Assembly (NCBI GenBank): GCA_013368375.1
Contig: JAACJP010000085.1
Location: forward strand, 1-37,144
Reading direction: 5' to 3'
Length of the DNA stretch: 37,144 nt
DNA from: Tricholomella constricta
Taxonomy: Eukaryota > Basidiomycota > Agaricomycetes > Agaricales > Lyophyllaceae
Shown piece after piece: positions 1-9,455 of this stretch (within the stretch, counting starts at the first letter, position 1; the number at the start of each line of letters is the position of its first letter). The position numbers and the translations under genes are program-made. The notes beneath the pieces are model-generated. The model saw only the letters and a program-made list of their open reading frames with translations. It did no database searches and had not been told where the DNA came from.

Positions 1-1
1 A

Positions 2-507
2 TTCAAATGCGCCGTGGTTGACTGCCCCAACGCCGCGATGGTTTTCGGTAGCCAGGACAAAGTGAGAAGACATGCGGCAGCAGTCCACCCAGATTATGGC
101 CCCAGAAAGCGCCCCTTCGTTTGCGTTCTCGCCTACGCCCTGAGTAAACATTTGACCGAGCGTCACTTCGTTGAAGTCACGCACGATCCTTTACCAAAAT
201 CTGTCGAAGTCACGGCTGTTCTCGCCCTCAGCAAGTCAATCGGCATCGGAAAAGAGCCAGAGTCGTATCAGGCCGCTCAGAGTGGGCAACGTAGGAATAT
301 CATCTTTGCTCGCACAGATTGGGATAGGCTCCTTGATGGCGTCAACCTCCGCATCCTCCGCGCGACTGCGTTTCCCGGCAACGAAAAGACGGAGCCTCAC
401 TTTCACTCAATGACTAACATTGCGAGAGAGTACTACCACCAAATCATGAAACAGATATCAGACCTCGGCGTCCTCACGCGCAGATATATCAGATCGGCTA
501 ACCCCTC
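2..507 (+). CDS. N-terminal exon with C2H2-like zinc finger (5' partial)
   Basis: The reading frame is open from base 2 to a GTAAGC donor at 508. Near its start it has a zinc-finger pattern, C-x4-C-x15-H-x4-H, beginning FKCAVVDCP and ending RRHAAAVH. The spacing between the second Cys and the first His is a few residues longer than in the classical C2H2 finger. The rest of the exon is a basic and polar region with no recognised domain. A nucleic-acid-binding role is inferred from the finger. The true start codon is upstream of the window, so no start can be chosen. If translation ran past 507 it would stop at 509-511, which supports splicing at 508. Confidence 0.6.
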
Positions 508-567
508 GTAAGCTCTTCTCTTGAGTTCTTTTGCTTCATCGCTCAGTCTTCAACCTTTTTCGCTCAG
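508..567 (+). other. intron, 60 nt
   Basis: A GTAAGC donor at 508 and a CTCAG acceptor ending at 567 flank it, with a pyrimidine-rich interior. Splicing bypasses the TAA at 509-511. An alternative acceptor ends at 546. Confidence 0.5.
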
Positions 568-1555
568 CGAGGAGCTGCACCAGATTCCATTCAGCCAGCT
601 CAGGAACGCAGCACGGTGGACAAGAACGCAGACTTTATTGCCTATTTTCTTGTTTTCCTTCTTTCGCCACATCATATCCCCTATGGAGAAATTTACAGTC
701 TCTCTGCACCCGACGACCGTAAATCATCTTGTAACCCCTACAGGATATGCTGGAAGCTCCTGATCACTCATCTGCCGACGTCATCCCGTGCTTCCACGAC
801 TGTGTTTGGTCCATCCTCTCCTTGTGTAGCAAGAATTTGAGGAGTGCGAGACCGCGACCCTTTCAGCCCGTTCCTCATCGCGTACCATCTTGTAGATGAC
901 CATGGAACGTACGCCTCGGTCACGCAGTTTCCACACAACATCGCCCGCGCTCAATGGGGTTTCCGCGCCACCGCATGCTGGGAGATTCTCTGCTTGAAAC
1001 CCTCAAACGAAAACAAAGGCCATTTGTGCGTCTTCTATTCTGACGATCTGAGCACACCTGACTCTTCTTGTCATAGCTGCTACCAAAAATACATCGCTCC
1101 GTTCATCCACGACGGTGGCCAGACGACCTTCACAGTCCTCCGGCAGTATATGAAGCTATTCTCCGCCCTCTGCAAAAAAACACGCCGGTTTCGCCCGCTT
1201 TAACTGGAATTCGGAAAAGACTGTCCTCAGCATTGACGGCTTCTCCCTCCAATTGAAAAGCTTTTATGAAAGTATCCCCACTTCGCTCGATGACCTGAAA
1301 GTCTTGATATCGCGCCTCTTCCGTCAATGTTCCTATGACGATATCCTCGCGCACATAGATAAACGCCTAGATCCCGATCACAAACGTGCTAGCCAATGGT
1401 TCCGAGATCGCCCCCTCGAAAACGCCCTCAAGTACTCCATCTTCGAGGAGCCGGAGAACGGGCTGCAAAAAAATTCCAGTCGCGATTGCTCGACCATTTG
1501 TGCCAGGACAAACATATGTTCGAATACATACAAGGCCATGTGAAGAGTAATTCAG
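568..1555 (+). pseudogene. middle region of the helicase locus, interrupted
   Basis: Coding signal moves between frames here. From about 600 to 1176 the best frame includes the stretches FLIAYHLVDDHGTYASVTQF and ATACWEILCLKPSNENKGHL, broken by an in-frame TGA at 838-840. At the A7 run 1174-1180 coding moves to the next frame (FARFNWNSEKTVLSIDGFSL). At a second A7 run, 1466-1472, it moves back (FQSRLLDHLCQDKHMFEYIQ) and reaches a GTACAA donor at 1556. No domain is recognised, but it lies just upstream of the recombinase-like boxes, where an N-terminal DNA-binding (core-binding) domain would be expected; that placement is inference. Confidence 0.5.
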
Positions 1556-1605
1556 GTACAACTATCAACGATTTCATAAGATCGACTGCTTATCCTTTTA
1601 CTTAG
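1556..1605 (+). other. intron, 50 nt
   Basis: A GTACAA donor at 1556, a GACTGCTT branch-like site and a TTACTTAG acceptor ending at 1605. Joining the flanks in phase 1 restores one open frame across the junction into LWGWFSILDEITSLLF. Confidence 0.5.
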
Positions 1606-2334
1606 CCGCCCTGTGGGGATGGTTCAGTATACTGGACGAGATCACGTCCCTATTGTTTTGCATGATATCAATCACGTGGGGCGGTGGTGTTCGCGGAACG
1701 GAGTGCGAAGATATGAAGTTCGCGAACAACCGAGAGGGCGAGCGCAGTATGTTTATAATCAGCAACCAGGTTACATTCGTCCCGCGGTATGACAAGAATC
1801 GCAATATCCACGGCGGAGGGCGTCTCACAGCTCATTCGCCATCTTTTTGCTGTCTCTCGCCTGCTTCTCCTAATATTGGGTGTCGCCTACCCTGCAGCTG
1901 CTCATCTGGCACCGTGGTGTGGCTTCGACAAGGCAGCTGCAGAGAATTACCTTTCCTACGTTTTTGTTCGTAGTGGAAGGGTGATGGAAGGGCAAGACTT
2001 TAGCAAATCCCTGAACGCTTTTACCTTTCAGACCTTTGGCCTTGCAATGGGCCTTCGGGATTGGCGACAAGTAATGTGTACTATCATGGTCAACATTGCG
2101 CACATCGACTTTGGCCTTCCTGATGACGAAGATCATGAGCTCAAGGACATCCACGCCACGTTTGGCCACAACGAACAAACCGCCAGTGACCATTATGCGT
2201 TGCAAATGAACGACGCGCTTCCACAGTTCTCACACACGGCCATCGCATCGGATCAGCGGGTTTGCATGCGGTGGCACGCCTGCATAGGACAGATTCACCC
2301 ATCCCTGGCAAAAATATACATGCAAAACGACACA
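1606..2334 (+). CDS. tyrosine-recombinase-like catalytic domain
   Basis: The exon shows the ordered boxes of tyrosine recombinases. Box I is GGGVRGTE, with the Arg codon at 1692-1694, matching the TGLRxSE pattern. A Lys follows about 34 residues later (RYDKN), where the beta-hairpin Lys would be. Box II is GLRDWRQ at about 2053-2070, with RxxR where HxxR is usual. Box III is FGHNEQTASDHYA, with His at 2167-2169 and the candidate nucleophile Tyr at 2194-2196. The nine-residue step from His to Tyr equals that of XerD/Cre-type enzymes. A one-base frame change near 1800 splits the domain, so this copy may be inactive. It runs in frame, through a phase-0 intron at 2335, into the RecQ exon. Alternative: a helicase-specific domain with chance resemblance. 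Domain assignment is from motif order and spacing only. Confidence 0.55.
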
Positions 2335-2394
2335 GTAAGTTTTTCTCACTCGCTCGTGGGGTCACATTCGCTCACCAACTGCGATTAAACCAAG
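2335..2394 (+). other. intron, 60 nt
   Basis: A GTAAGT donor at 2335, a GCTCACC branch-like site and a CCAAG acceptor ending at 2394, in phase 0. It links the recombinase-like exon to the RecQ exon and removes the TAA at 2386-2388. Confidence 0.65.
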
Positions 2395-3900
2395 GATCAT
2401 CCCGGAGAGGACCTATCTGTCGTATTCGATCGGCTCGTATCGCCGTTGTCCAAGAAGCTCTCTGCTACCCTCGAAGCGGCCGTCCTTGAGATGGGCAATA
2501 GATTTTCGGAAAGATTGGACGATCATGCGGAGGCCTTCGGTTCAGCTTTGATCTCTCGAGTCATACAATCGCTCGGGGTTCCTCTCCAGACAACGCCAAA
2601 CAGCTCGGTAATAACAGTTCATCCCCAGTTACTTTCCAGGCTCGCGCCCCTTTTACCTCATGACCTGCCGCCAAAATTCACTTGTCCAGAGCAGGCCGAG
2701 CTCGTTCAAAGCTGCCTGACGCGCAAACATGTTCTCGCCATTCTCCCTACCGGGAGCGGAAAGAGCCTGGCTTTTTTTGGCGTCGCTCAGCTTCTCCCAG
2801 AGAAGCTCTTCGTCGTCGTCGCTCCGCTCACTGCCCTTGTGGAAGATCTGGCGAGGCGTCTGGCTTCGACTACCATCAGTGGCGGTATCTATCCCAGCGT
2901 GGATTCTGCGAACGACCGTCTCATCCTCGTTGCCGCTCATCTTGCAGCCACGGAAAAGTTTCGCTGCTGGGCGAACGCCATCCATGACCGCCTCGAACGA
3001 ATTTTCATTGACGAGGCACATCATATCTACACGTCGGACTTCCGCGACTGCTTCAAGCTGTTCGAAATTCTCACAAGCTTACAGAAGCCGATCACTTTTC
3101 TTTCCGCCACCATTTTTCCTTCCTCCGTCGATACTCTCTGTGCTAGAATGAAGATTCCACGCTCATTGCTCCATGAAATCCGAGCGCCTCCGAACCATGT
3201 CAACGTTAAATACTCAGTGGAGCATGTCAAGGACCGCGGCGATATCGTCGAGCGTATCCGCGCAGTCATGCAAACCGTCATTCCATTCATGCACGACGAC
3301 GAGCGTGGGCTCATTTATTGCACCACCGTGGCTGATGTCATCCAAGTCAGCCAGATGCTCGATATCCCGTACTACATCAGCAAGGTCGTGGTCGACCCGA
3401 TGGAGAATGCCAAGACAAAACAAGAGCGGATGCAGGTTTGGCGTGAGGGAAAAAACGCGAAGGATCGCTGGATGGTAGCGACCATGTGTTTCGGACAAGG
3501 CATCGACTTTGACAAAGTCCGCTGTGTCATCCACCATCAAGTGCGGAACTTGATGAATTTTGTGCAGGAGGTCGGGCGCGCGGGACGTGATGGACGTCTT
3601 GCGTTCTCTTACGTCTTTTGGTCTCGAGAACCTTCCCTCGAACGCGACGAATTCGGACATGTACTCGACGGCGACAATACCGGGGTCATGGGAATGCGCA
3701 GGTTCCTCATCACGCGAGCTTGCCGGCTTTTGGAGTTCGCATGTGTAGACGGCATCGCACACTCTTGTGCCTCAATAGCACCCACACCGCTTTGCGATAA
3801 TTGCAGTGCTGCTGCACTTGACGTAAGCTCTCTGATCTTGCGTTGTTTCGTCCAGCTTGGCCTCACAGAAGCTCCAGAACACACAGACGTCGCTTCTTAT
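2395..3900 (+). CDS. RecQ-type ATP-dependent DNA helicase exon
   Basis: This long exon encodes an SF2 helicase core with motifs in RecQ order. A Gln in FTCPEQAE fits motif 0. Motif I is LPTGSGKS (about 2746-2766), Ia is VVAPLTALVEDL, II is FIDEAHH (Asp codon 3010), III is FLSATI (about 3100-3117), IV is GLIYCTT, V is ATMCFGQGIDF and VI is QEVGRAGRDGR (from 3565). The activity expected from the family is ATP-driven 3'-5' unwinding of DNA in the nucleus. It is preceded in frame by the intron at 2335-2394, so the first residues are the DHPGED stretch, not an ATG. The frame remains open to 3996, but real coding appears to change frame near 3900. It resembles fungal telomere-linked helicases more than the housekeeping RecQ/BLM helicase; that is my judgement from family knowledge, not a search. 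Confidence 0.88.
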
Positions 3901-4603
3901 TCCGGAAACTTCCACTTTTCAATCTATTTCATCAACAGTATCATCGTCCGAACCCAAGATCCCTGCAAAGCCATCGGCTCCTCAACAATCGGCTAAAACA
4001 CCCATTCAGTCGCCTGTGATCGCAAACGGACAAAGGGTCGAAAACGAGTTCCTCGCTGGCGAAGCTCAGCTACGAATTTTGAAGGAAGCCATCGATCAGA
4101 TGCTCCTGGTCGGTTGTCCTGACTGTTGGGTTCATGGATCACGTGACCCAGCCCCTCATAAACATACCCGCCATTCGTTCCACCACATATGGAGCCTCAT
4201 CATCCAGAAAAATAATTTCCAAAAGTCGGTTATATGGCCCATGTGTTACTCTTGCTGGATCCCCTTCCGCTCCGTCTTTGGTCATGCGTCTCATGAACCC
4301 GGCCGCCCCCTCCACACGGACAGGTGTCCCCACGAAGGGCCTTTCCCTAGTATGATACCGACGGTGATCACACTCATTTATCTACTAGAAACACCACCCA
4401 CGAGTAATCAGACTCTCGTCACAATCGCAAAGCACTTACAAGTCGAAATCGAGGATTGGTCTGCCCCAGCAGCCTTCAATAAATGGCTAACGCTCCCTAT
4501 CGTCTCCCACTCCCAGATACCCAACCCAGCGCGATTCCTTGTTGCATATTATACTAATTTTCGGCAGCTGGCCGACTCCTCCGTAGCCATGTCTGTAATT
4601 TAG
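3900..4603 (+). CDS. Cys/His-rich C-terminal region of the helicase protein
   Basis: Coding continues in the frame +1 to the helicase exon. First comes a Ser/Pro-rich linker (QSISSTVSSSEPKIPAKPSA), then a possible helix (EAQLRILKEAIDQMLLV) and a cluster of possible metal ligands: GCPDCWVHG, HTRHSFHH and MCYSCWIPF, followed by further His and Cys. This looks like a zinc-binding C-terminal module, which would fit a DNA-bound helicase; metal binding is inferred. It ends at a TAG at 4601-4603. No intron that would reconcile the frames is obvious, so a one-base indel between about 3890 and 3960 is the simplest explanation. Confidence 0.55.
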
Positions 4604-4854
4604 GACATTCCAGTTGGCCTACAAATAATCATCCTAAGATACAATTTGCGGGTCATACTAAATGAGCAGGTACTCGGCACAAGTGCCTGATTTAATCATA
4701 ATGCCCGTCTTTCCAACTTCCGTCTCGGAAAAGCGCACGTGTGCGGCCTGTTCGGCTCCTGCTCGGCTCCCCCGATGCTCGGCTGGTTTGGGGCTGAAGC
4801 GCTGACATTTCGCCTATTAGAACCTTAAAGCTTAATTCTTGAACAGGCAGATAC
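4604..4854 (+). other. spacer between helicase C-terminal region and last exon
   Basis: No convincing coding frame. A CGGCTCC / GCTCGGCT short repeat cluster lies around 4748-4790. It could be an intron, a deletion scar or a spacer between two genes. Confidence 0.3.
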
Positions 4855-5318
4855 TTGTATTTGGATACGTGTCCTCAACGGAACCACATCAGGTGTCTAT
4901 CGTTTGATGGATGCTGGTCGTGCCTCTGTCCCAACCCCCTTCCGCGTTTCGCACACCTGTCTCCCTACAAGACAAAATGCTACGAAACTCAGCACCTAGA
5001 CTGGTGGCGAGGTCTCGTTTACATCGTGAATCGCTGTAAAGCTATCAGAGAGAAGGTCTTCCCATTCCTCGGGCTTCCTCCTGACCCCATCGACAGCGTC
5101 ACTTATGCACGCTGGATAACTGGCACCAACATCTTCAACACGGACATGCGCATCGCCAATCATGTCGCAATTGTCTTTGGCTACTTCTACTTGTTGAAGG
5201 AGGGATCCATTCCCACGGGTCCTCACGATTTCGATGGTGAGTTGGACAAATTCTCCGCATCCTTAGAATCCTTGACTCACTTTCCTCTTTTTTTTTTCCC
5301 CCAGACCTGCCCGATTAG
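4855..5318 (+). CDS. unrecognised terminal exons downstream of the helicase
   Basis: A coding-like stretch includes DWWRGLVYIVNRCKAIREKV, FPFLGLPPDPIDSVTYARWI and ANHVAIVFGYFYLLKEG. It has alternating hydrophobic and charged residues typical of a folded helical domain. It ends with a good intron (5237-5304: GTGAGT donor, CTTGACTCAC branch-like site, CCCCAG acceptor) after which the frame closes at a TAG at 5316-5318 (tail DLPD). The first part, before about 4990, fits better in another frame (YRLMDAGRASVPTPFRVSH), so another indel or an intron is likely. It is either the C-terminus of the helicase protein or a separate short gene. Function unknown. Confidence 0.45.
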
Positions 5319-6147
5319 GAGAATGTCGAGTGATCAGGACTGACCACACTAGCTCTTGTTGCTCGCCGATTTCCTACTGCACTTTTTACGTTGTTTCGCA
5401 TCGCTTTCATTGTATTACTTGCCACCAAATAAATGCCGTATTGTGGTCCCACTTGATAGCTCCGTGAATGCTCTAAGTACTCGTATGCGAACATCCTCAG
5501 GGGATCTGAAGCGGGCATGTCCCGCGGCTCACGTTCTTCCCCACGAGTACAGGCCCCAACCTGGCACATGCAAAGCTCTTTCAGCCCCTGTTCATCCTTC
5601 TCTGGATCAATATCGTACTTTTACTGCACACTACAATACTCGTGCGCTCTCTTACCGATAACCGCTGACCACATTTCCTGCCTGGCCCCTATGCGCCTAT
5701 TCGGACAGGCATCTCAACTTCCTTCTTTCACTTGACCCGTGGTAATTCCTCGGTAAGCATGGATAGAAGCATAAAATCATCGCATGCAACCCTTCAAAGG
5801 TCGCATGGTGCTCAACTTCACTTGCACAAAACAGGTCGGCCGTGGTGTATGAAGTGATTATAAAAGGGGGTTGATTCGGCGCACAAAAGGCCCATATTTT
5901 CTGACATGCAATCATTCTCCGGTACGACATTTCCCTCCCTTCGTTCCCAACGTTCCGCCGGCGAGGTAGGTAGTTCGACATTCATGACTTGACCATGTCT
6001 AATACCTTCTTCGCCCCCGTAGAATAAACCGCGGCCATGCGCCGCATGCCAGGACAGCGGCACCACATGCGTTTTCCTAGCCTGGGGCCACCCGTGTGTC
6101 AAATGCCTTGGGGTGACCACTTCGTGTGAATATCAACTGGTAAGACA
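5319..6147. other. stretch without recognised gene
   Basis: Probable 3' flank of the helicase locus, with an AATAAA at 5428-5433 that could serve as a polyadenylation signal. Short open frames on both strands have no recognisable protein features and no paired splice sites that I could find. Confidence 0.35.
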
Positions 6148-6539
6148 GCAGCAAGTCAAGGATTTTATCCAGGCTTTGCCTTTGGTCCCCTCAGGTGAGT
6201 CTGTCGGAGATACCAAACTTATGTCACCTTGTTCATTTCGCACTCCCAGAAATCCGAAATGTCTCGCAATCCCTCCATGAACTTGCATTGCGCCGCCTCA
6301 CCATTGACTCGAAAATATACAACCTCCGAGAACAATTGCGGACCCAAGGTGCTTCGGCTGACCCTGACTCCGACCAGCTCACTCGCTTGGAAGCCGCGCG
6401 CAGGCATGCGCAGTCGCAGGAAGTAGTCGCGGCGACAAATATGATTAGTTTGATAGACAATGCACCACTGATCTTGTTCCCGCATGGACGCACAATTCTC
6501 TCTATACTTACCTATGGAAAGCATCCCAGTTCCGCGTAA
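6148..6539 (+). CDS. small two-exon hypothetical fragment, helical
   Basis: A GTGAGT donor at 6195 and a CTCCCAG acceptor ending at 6249 define a 55-nt intron. Joining the flanks gives a continuous frame: QVKDFIQALPLVPSE, then IRNVSQSLHELALRRLTIDS, then a charged, coiled-coil-like segment (YNLREQLRTQ...LTRLEAARRHAQSQEVV), closing at the TAA at 6537-6539. No start codon is obvious in the first exon, so it may be the remnant of a larger gene. I do not recognise the family. The heptad-like Leu/Ala/Arg pattern is the only functional hint. Confidence 0.35.
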
Positions 6540-6679
6540 ATAGCATAGCCAGATGTCTCTATCATTGTCACTGTTGTCTATCAAGTGATCTTGCCAAAGT
6601 TGCATATACAGTGCTGCAGAAATTGGAATTGGAATTGATTATAACTGACTACGTTACATAAGTAACTCAAGTATACAAA
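6540..6679. other. short AT-rich spacer
   Basis: No gene seen. It contains a short repeated GGAATT motif and leads directly into the first satellite monomer at about 6680. Confidence 0.3.
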
Positions 6680-7842
6680 TGTCAAGGGCCAAAATCCCGA
6701 AGCCCCAGGTTAGGTGAAATAACAATCAGGCAACCATGGAGTGGGTACCACGGACTAGGGAATGCAAAAGGTGAGGGGAGCGCGGCACCGTCAAGTAACT
6801 GAAACGAATTGGAGAATGCAAAAGGTGAGGGGACAGCGGCACCCTCACTGAGGGGCCCTCGGTGTCATGTCGACGTCCCGAAGTCCCAGATTGGGTGAAA
6901 TATTGCCGACGACATACCGAGTTCATAAATCCATCTATTAATACTACCAAGGCGCCAGTAGCAGTAGTCCCATCGTCGCGTACAAGGGTTCATTGGGGGT
7001 GGGGGCGCGGCAACGCCCTCAGTGAGGGCCCTCGGAGTGAAGCCAATGTCCCGATGCCCCAGATTGGGTGAAATAACAATCAGACAACCATGCAGTGGGT
7101 ACCACGGACTAATAAATAAAAATGGGAAGCGCGGCACCCTCAAGTAACTGAAACGAATTGAAGAATGCAAAAGGTGAGGGGACCGCGGCACCCTCAGTGA
7201 GGGTGTCACAGGCCGAAATCCCGAAGCCCCAGATGGGGACAAATAATGCCAACTTATGCCGACTTCATAAATCCGTCTATTAATACTACCAAGACGCTAG
7301 TAGCAGTAGTCCCATCGTCGCGTACAAGGGTTCACTGGGGGTGGGGGCGCGGCAACTCCCTTAGTGAGGGGCCCTCGGGGTCAAGCCAATGTCCCGATGC
7401 CCCAGATGGGTGACATAATGCCAACTTATGCCGACTTCATAAATCCATCTATTAATATTACCAAGACGCTAGTAGCAGTAGTCCCATCGACGCGTACAAG
7501 AGTTCATTGGGGGAGCGCGGGAGCACGGCACCCTCAGTGAGGGGCCCTCGGAGTCATGAGCCACCGTCCCGATGCCCCAGATTGGGTAAAATAACAATCA
7601 GACAACCATGCAGTGGGTACCACGGACTAATAAATAATGGTGAGGGAAGCGCGGCACCCTCAAGTAATTCAAACGAATTGGAGAATGCAAAAGGTGAGGG
7701 GACCGCGGCACCCTCAGTGAGGGTGTCACAGGCCGAAATCCCGAAGCCCCAGATGGGGACAAATAATGCCAACTTATGCCGACTTCATAAATCCATCTAT
7801 TAATACTACCAAGAAGTAGCAGTAGTCCCATCGTTGCGTACA
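6680..7842. repeat. palindrome-bounded ~175-bp satellite, block A
   Basis: Monomers share the string CCCGATGCCCCAGATTGGGT and are bounded by CCCTCA(G/C)TGAGGG or a close variant. In this block boundaries lie at 6842, 7016, 7191, 7358, 7531 and 7711, a spacing of 167-180 bp. Two monomer types recur: one carries CAATCAGACAACCATGCAGT followed by CAAAAGGTGAGGGG, the other carries GCCAACTTATGCCGACTTCA and GCAGTAGTCCCATCG followed by a G-rich run. The block ends exactly at an MCM4 3'-flank fragment. Short open frames here are repetitive and not considered genes. Confidence 0.9.
6842..6854. repeat. quasi-palindrome CCCTCACTGAGGG
   Basis: First example in the window, with a central C. It is followed by GGCCCTC, so the GAGGG arm can also pair with a second CCCTC. 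Confidence 0.8.
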
Positions 7843-8076
7843 GCAGGAAGACTGATACATGAAGCACCATACACAACGAGCAGACAATGAATAAGCGATC
7901 TAGAGCAATGGGAAACTCAACCGTTAACCAGCACCGGATCGTCCTCTTATCCCTCTCCCCCACAACTTTGACAAGGCCCTCATTCCGCCGAGTTTGACGT
8001 GCACAACGTCGGATATGTCTTGAAGAAGCTCTTCAAGATCCTTTGTCGAGGATTGACGCGTACCGGGATGCTTCTG
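7843..8076 (-). pseudogene. internally deleted MCM4 fragment (mini copy 1)
   Basis: On the minus strand this joins the MCM4 N-terminal-domain segment RSIPVRVNPRQR...FKTY to the extreme C-terminal tail (GERDKRTI) and then about 90 nt of 3' flank. The join lies near 7980, where a CCCTCATT string meets CCGCCGAGTTTGACG. The same breakpoint recurs near 10798, 10976 and 16271. The AAA+ core is missing, so no function is expected. On its left is satellite block A; on its right it runs directly into the C-terminal end of the longer MCM4 copy. Confidence 0.75.
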
Positions 8077-9455
8077 AGCAATGGGAACCTCAACCGTTGA
8101 CCTTCAATCCTCCGGATCGTCCTCTTATCCCTCTCCCCCACAACTTTGACAAGGCCCTCATTCTCCAAGCCTTTGATGACCTCACTAAACTCCGCGACGT
8201 CAACCTTGACGCTACTCTGATCTCCAAGGCGTTTGATAGCCTCCGACCACTTGATACCCCGCGCTCCACCAGCCCCTTGCAAGAGTCCCAGAACCTCTTT
8301 CCTCATATCATCCCGCATTTTCCGCCGACCCTGGCCGGTACCCGTATTCAACATGCCCATATCGATCTTTCCGGTCCGCGACTCCATAGCACTCGTCCTG
8401 ATGGCCTGGCGCATCAGGCGGCAGGCCTCCTTCACGTCTTGAAGCTCCACGAACTCGGAGAAGCGCATCCGCGCATGAGCCTCAGAGAGGCGGATCATGC
8501 TCTCCAGCTGCCGCGTCGTCGCCGTGATACGCTTCTCGCTCGCGCGGTGATCGTCGCCCATATTGCGCATCTCCACGTAGGAGCTAACGAGCTCTGTGCC
8601 CGCAGCCTCGGTAATGACGGGGTGGATCTTGGATCGCGCGTGATCGATATACGCTGAGAACTCTTGCAGAGGCTGGAGGGGTACGTTCTAATAGGTGTAT
8701 CCTCAAGATAGAGGCCGGCTAGGTGCTGAGCGAGTTTCCGGTCCATCGCTTCGTCCACGCGGTCAAGAACTAAGTAAAGCAGGTCGAAACGAGATAAGCC
8801 TGAGAAAAGACGAACCATGACTTCGTGAAGGACACTGCGGGTAGCATCTGACATCTTGTCGAACTCATCGATACAGCACACACCACCATCGCTCAAGACG
8901 AGCGCACCACTATACGAAAAGCCCGTCGGAGCACACATCCAGGAGAAGATGAAATCAAGGGTGGCTACCTGCAGGATCTGAGATTTACTGGTTCCAGGAT
9001 CACCGACGAGCAAGACGTTGATATCGCCTCGATACCTCGGTCCACCGCCGCCTCCGCCACGGGCAATACTCTTGTTCGTTCCGCCGAACAATTGTAGAAG
9101 GATACCCTTCTTTACGTCGTCCGTTTCCCAAATTGAAGGCGCGAGTGACCGGGCAAGAAGTTCGTATATCCCAGGCCTCCTGCTGAGCTCGAAGAGCTTC
9201 GCCTAAACCTCCGCTCTACGTGTCCTTTGTCCTTCCACGCCACTGCCATCGTCGTCCTCCGCACCATCGCCCGCGTCCGGTAGGCGATCCCCGCCAGCCG
9301 GTCTCGTGCTTCGATCGAAGCCGAGGGTAGCCCCACCGCCGAGTTTGACGTGCACAACGTCGAGATATGTCTTGAATGCGCTGTTCAAGGTCCTTTGTCG
9401 AGGATTGACGCGTACCGGGATGCTTCTGAAGATACCAGAGACAACCAATCGATTC
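8077..9455 (-). pseudogene. MCM4 pseudogene copy 1 (replicative helicase subunit)
   Basis: Read from 9455 down, it encodes VSGIFRSIPVRVNPRQRT (end of the N-terminal domain), RPGIYELLARSLAPSIWE, FGGTNKS, the Walker A stretch GDPGTSKSQILQ, the Walker B region [35 protein letters not shown], then MRNMGDD and the conserved EKRITATTRQLESMIRLSEA. The last motifs, together with GKIDMGMLNTG, identify MCM4 rather than another MCM. In the family this is an AAA+ subunit of the nuclear MCM2-7 helicase. Missing here: the N-terminal half, the exon between QILQ and [10 protein letters not shown], about 180 bp around the sensor region (joined near 8792), and part of the intron near 8690. The stop is mutated (base 8099), so the frame runs into mini copy 1. 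It is not a functional gene. Confidence 0.9.

Larger units (their letters stand above)
2..5318 (+). pseudogene. C2H2 / tyrosine-recombinase-like / RecQ helicase locus, 5'-truncated and frame-broken
   Basis: This is the whole locus; its parts are listed separately. Read across introns it would give one large protein: zinc finger, middle region, tyrosine-recombinase-like domain, RecQ helicase, Cys/His-rich tail. The 5' end lies outside the window. Intact-looking introns sit at 508-567, 1556-1605, 2335-2394 and 5237-5304. Damage is also clear: an in-frame TGA at 838-840, frame changes at two A7 runs (near 1174 and 1467), a frame change near 1800, another near 3900 and probably one near 4990. The overall plan resembles the telomere-linked RecQ-like helicases of fungi (known family). 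Either the copy is a young pseudogene or the assembly has homopolymer errors; the sequence alone cannot decide. The helicase exon itself is open over more than 1.5 kb, which favours recent activity. Confidence 0.72.

Noticed and set aside
1166..1475. Programmed frameshifting at the A7 runs
   Set aside because: The two runs need shifts in opposite directions and other breaks lack slippery sites. Decay or sequencing error is simpler.
3214..3762. Antisense 182-codon frame under the RecQ exon
   Set aside because: It is the shadow of a conserved helicase exon. All known motifs are on the plus strand.
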